Positions 7,717-8,377 of a stretch of DNA of 8,377 nucleotides are shown piece by piece. A model generated the notes under the pieces. That model was not told the DNA's origin and did not search any database. It worked only from the letters and a program-made list of their open reading frames with translations. Source of the DNA: Pedobacter sp. (GTDB lineage: Bacteria > Bacteroidota > Bacteroidia > Sphingobacteriales > Sphingobacteriaceae); the NCBI GenBank assembly GCA_030149995.1, contig JASLGV010000274.1, positions 1-8,377 on the forward strand. The letters run 5' to 3'. The translations under genes and the position numbers were made by a program. Every line of letters begins with the position of its first letter. Position 1 is the stretch's first letter.

Positions 7717-8377
7717 TTATAAAACCGGCTCCAACAACCGCTTGCGACCTTCCAGCTTAAAACGGACGCCTAAAAACAGTAAAGATAAAGTTGCCAGAAA
7801 GAAGATCGCATACACTAAAGAGTCTTTTACAAAGAAAATTAAGATAATATTGATCAGTAATTGCAACAGTACATACAAGCCCGCTACGCGCAGATGCGGC
7901 CATTTCAATTCATTTGACAGGTATTGATAAAAATGACTGCGGTGTGCTTCAAAAATATTCTCCCGCCTGATCACCCTGAATATAATGGTAAAAACCGCAT
8001 CTAAACCGTAAACCAACAGAAGTAATACATATTGGAATTCCTGGGTCTTTAAGATCAGCTGACCCAATAAAAAGATCAAAATAAAAGCAATGCTTACACT
8101 GCCTACATCCCCGGCAAAACACCTGGCTTTTTTTCTGAAATTATAAAAATTGAATACCAATAAAGACAAACCTGTTATGACTAACAAATTGGTGGATGTG
8201 AAAGATACTATAAAGCTATTAATATAATAAAGTGTCAAAATAGTAATCAGGCTATATCCGCCTGTAATGCCATTAATACCATCCATAAAATTATAGGCAT
8301 TAATGGTACCAATTACAAGAATTGCTGCAACAGGCAACCAATACCAGGATAAAGTGAATAAATCCCATTGGTAAAAT
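7717..8377 (-). CDS. Polyprenyl-phosphate sugar-1-phosphate transferase, WecA/WbpL/MraY superfamily, N-terminus outside window
   Basis: Polytopic inner-membrane enzyme that moves a HexNAc-1-phosphate from a UDP-sugar to undecaprenyl phosphate, starting a lipid-linked glycan. The minus-strand frame is open to the right edge, giving 219 complete codons plus a partial one. A TTG at 8337 is internal, since the upstream codons read FYQWDLFTLSWYW without a stop. Landmarks are TINAYNFMDGINGITGG (compare WecA NAFNMVDGIDGL), the CFAGDVGSVSIAF motif (compare GDxGS of WecA) and a cytoplasmic loop with EAHRSHFYQYL, equivalent to the His-rich loop of WecA. About seven hydrophobic segments are visible; the first few helices and the DD motif of an approximately 11-helix protein are missing. 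The C-terminus, GRKRLLEPVL, is complete. By context, next to a WbpM-like dehydratase, it is more like WbpL than MraY. Sugar specificity cannot be read from this fragment. Confidence 0.9.
   Translation of the reverse strand, partial: FYQWDLFTLSWYWLPVAAILVIGTINAYNFMDGINGITGGYSLITILTLYYINSFIVSFTSTNLLVITGLSLLVFNFYNFRKKARCFAGDVGSVSIAFILIFLLGQLILKTQEFQYVLLLLVYGLDAVFTIIFRVIRRENIFEAHRSHFYQYLSNELKWPHLRVAGLYVLLQLLINIILIFFVKDSLVYAIFFLATLSLLFLGVRFKLEGRKRLLEPVL

Noticed and set aside
8335..8337. TTG 8337 as the start of the sugar-1-phosphate transferase.
   Set aside because: The frame stays open to the window edge with sensible hydrophobic residues, and a start here would lose the first membrane helices and the DD motif. 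The gene is truncated by the window.
1..8377. Search for tRNA, rRNA, CRISPR repeats, insertion-sequence ends, transposase or integrase genes, toxin-antitoxin pairs or defence genes.
   Set aside because: None was seen by reading both strands. The six genes found are ordinary housekeeping or envelope genes and account for nearly all of the sequence.

Overview
The window looks like chromosomal DNA from a member of the Bacteroidota, most likely Sphingobacteriaceae (Pedobacter or a close relative). The evidence is moderate-to-low GC content, protein sequences that read as Bacteroidota versions of GlyA, ScpA and Dxs, candidate promoters resembling the Bacteroidota -7 element TAnnTTTG, the near absence of Shine-Dalgarno sequences, and a Wzi-type outer-membrane barrel of a kind common in this phylum. 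The genus is an inference from recalled protein similarity and was not tested.

Left part (1-3895), housekeeping genes. A minus-strand pair comes first: scpA (chromosome condensation, kleisin subunit), then glyA (serine hydroxymethyltransferase), whose C-terminus runs off the left edge. dxs, the first enzyme of the MEP isoprenoid pathway, is divergent from scpA and reads on the plus strand. Three start sites are adjusted here: dxs at ATG 1967 rather than an in-frame TTG at 1937, scpA at ATG 1802, and the outer-membrane barrel at ATG 5584 rather than a TTG at 5602.

Boundary (3896-3970). A strong symmetric hairpin with A and T runs on its two flanks lies between the convergent dxs and the envelope genes. 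It should terminate transcription from both sides.

Right part (3971-8377), cell-surface polysaccharide genes, all on the minus strand. In transcription order they are: a polyprenyl-phosphate sugar-1-phosphate transferase of the WecA/WbpL family (5' part outside the window), a membrane-anchored nucleotide-sugar 4,6-dehydratase of the WbpM/CapD/PglF family, and an outer-membrane beta-barrel of the Wzi/RemB-like family. The expected division of labour is that the dehydratase helps make a modified UDP-HexNAc, the transferase loads a sugar phosphate onto undecaprenyl phosphate at the inner membrane, and the barrel acts at the cell surface. This is probably the downstream end of a larger O-antigen, capsule or exopolysaccharide locus extending past the right edge.

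No RNA gene, mobile element, CRISPR array or clearly new system is visible, and no gene-free stretch exceeds 300 bases. The least explained items are a perfect 11-bp hairpin just upstream of the barrel gene, an A10 run at the predicted transcription start of glyA, a TTG start with no ATG alternative in the dehydratase gene, and a variable-looking insert in that enzyme's catalytic domain.
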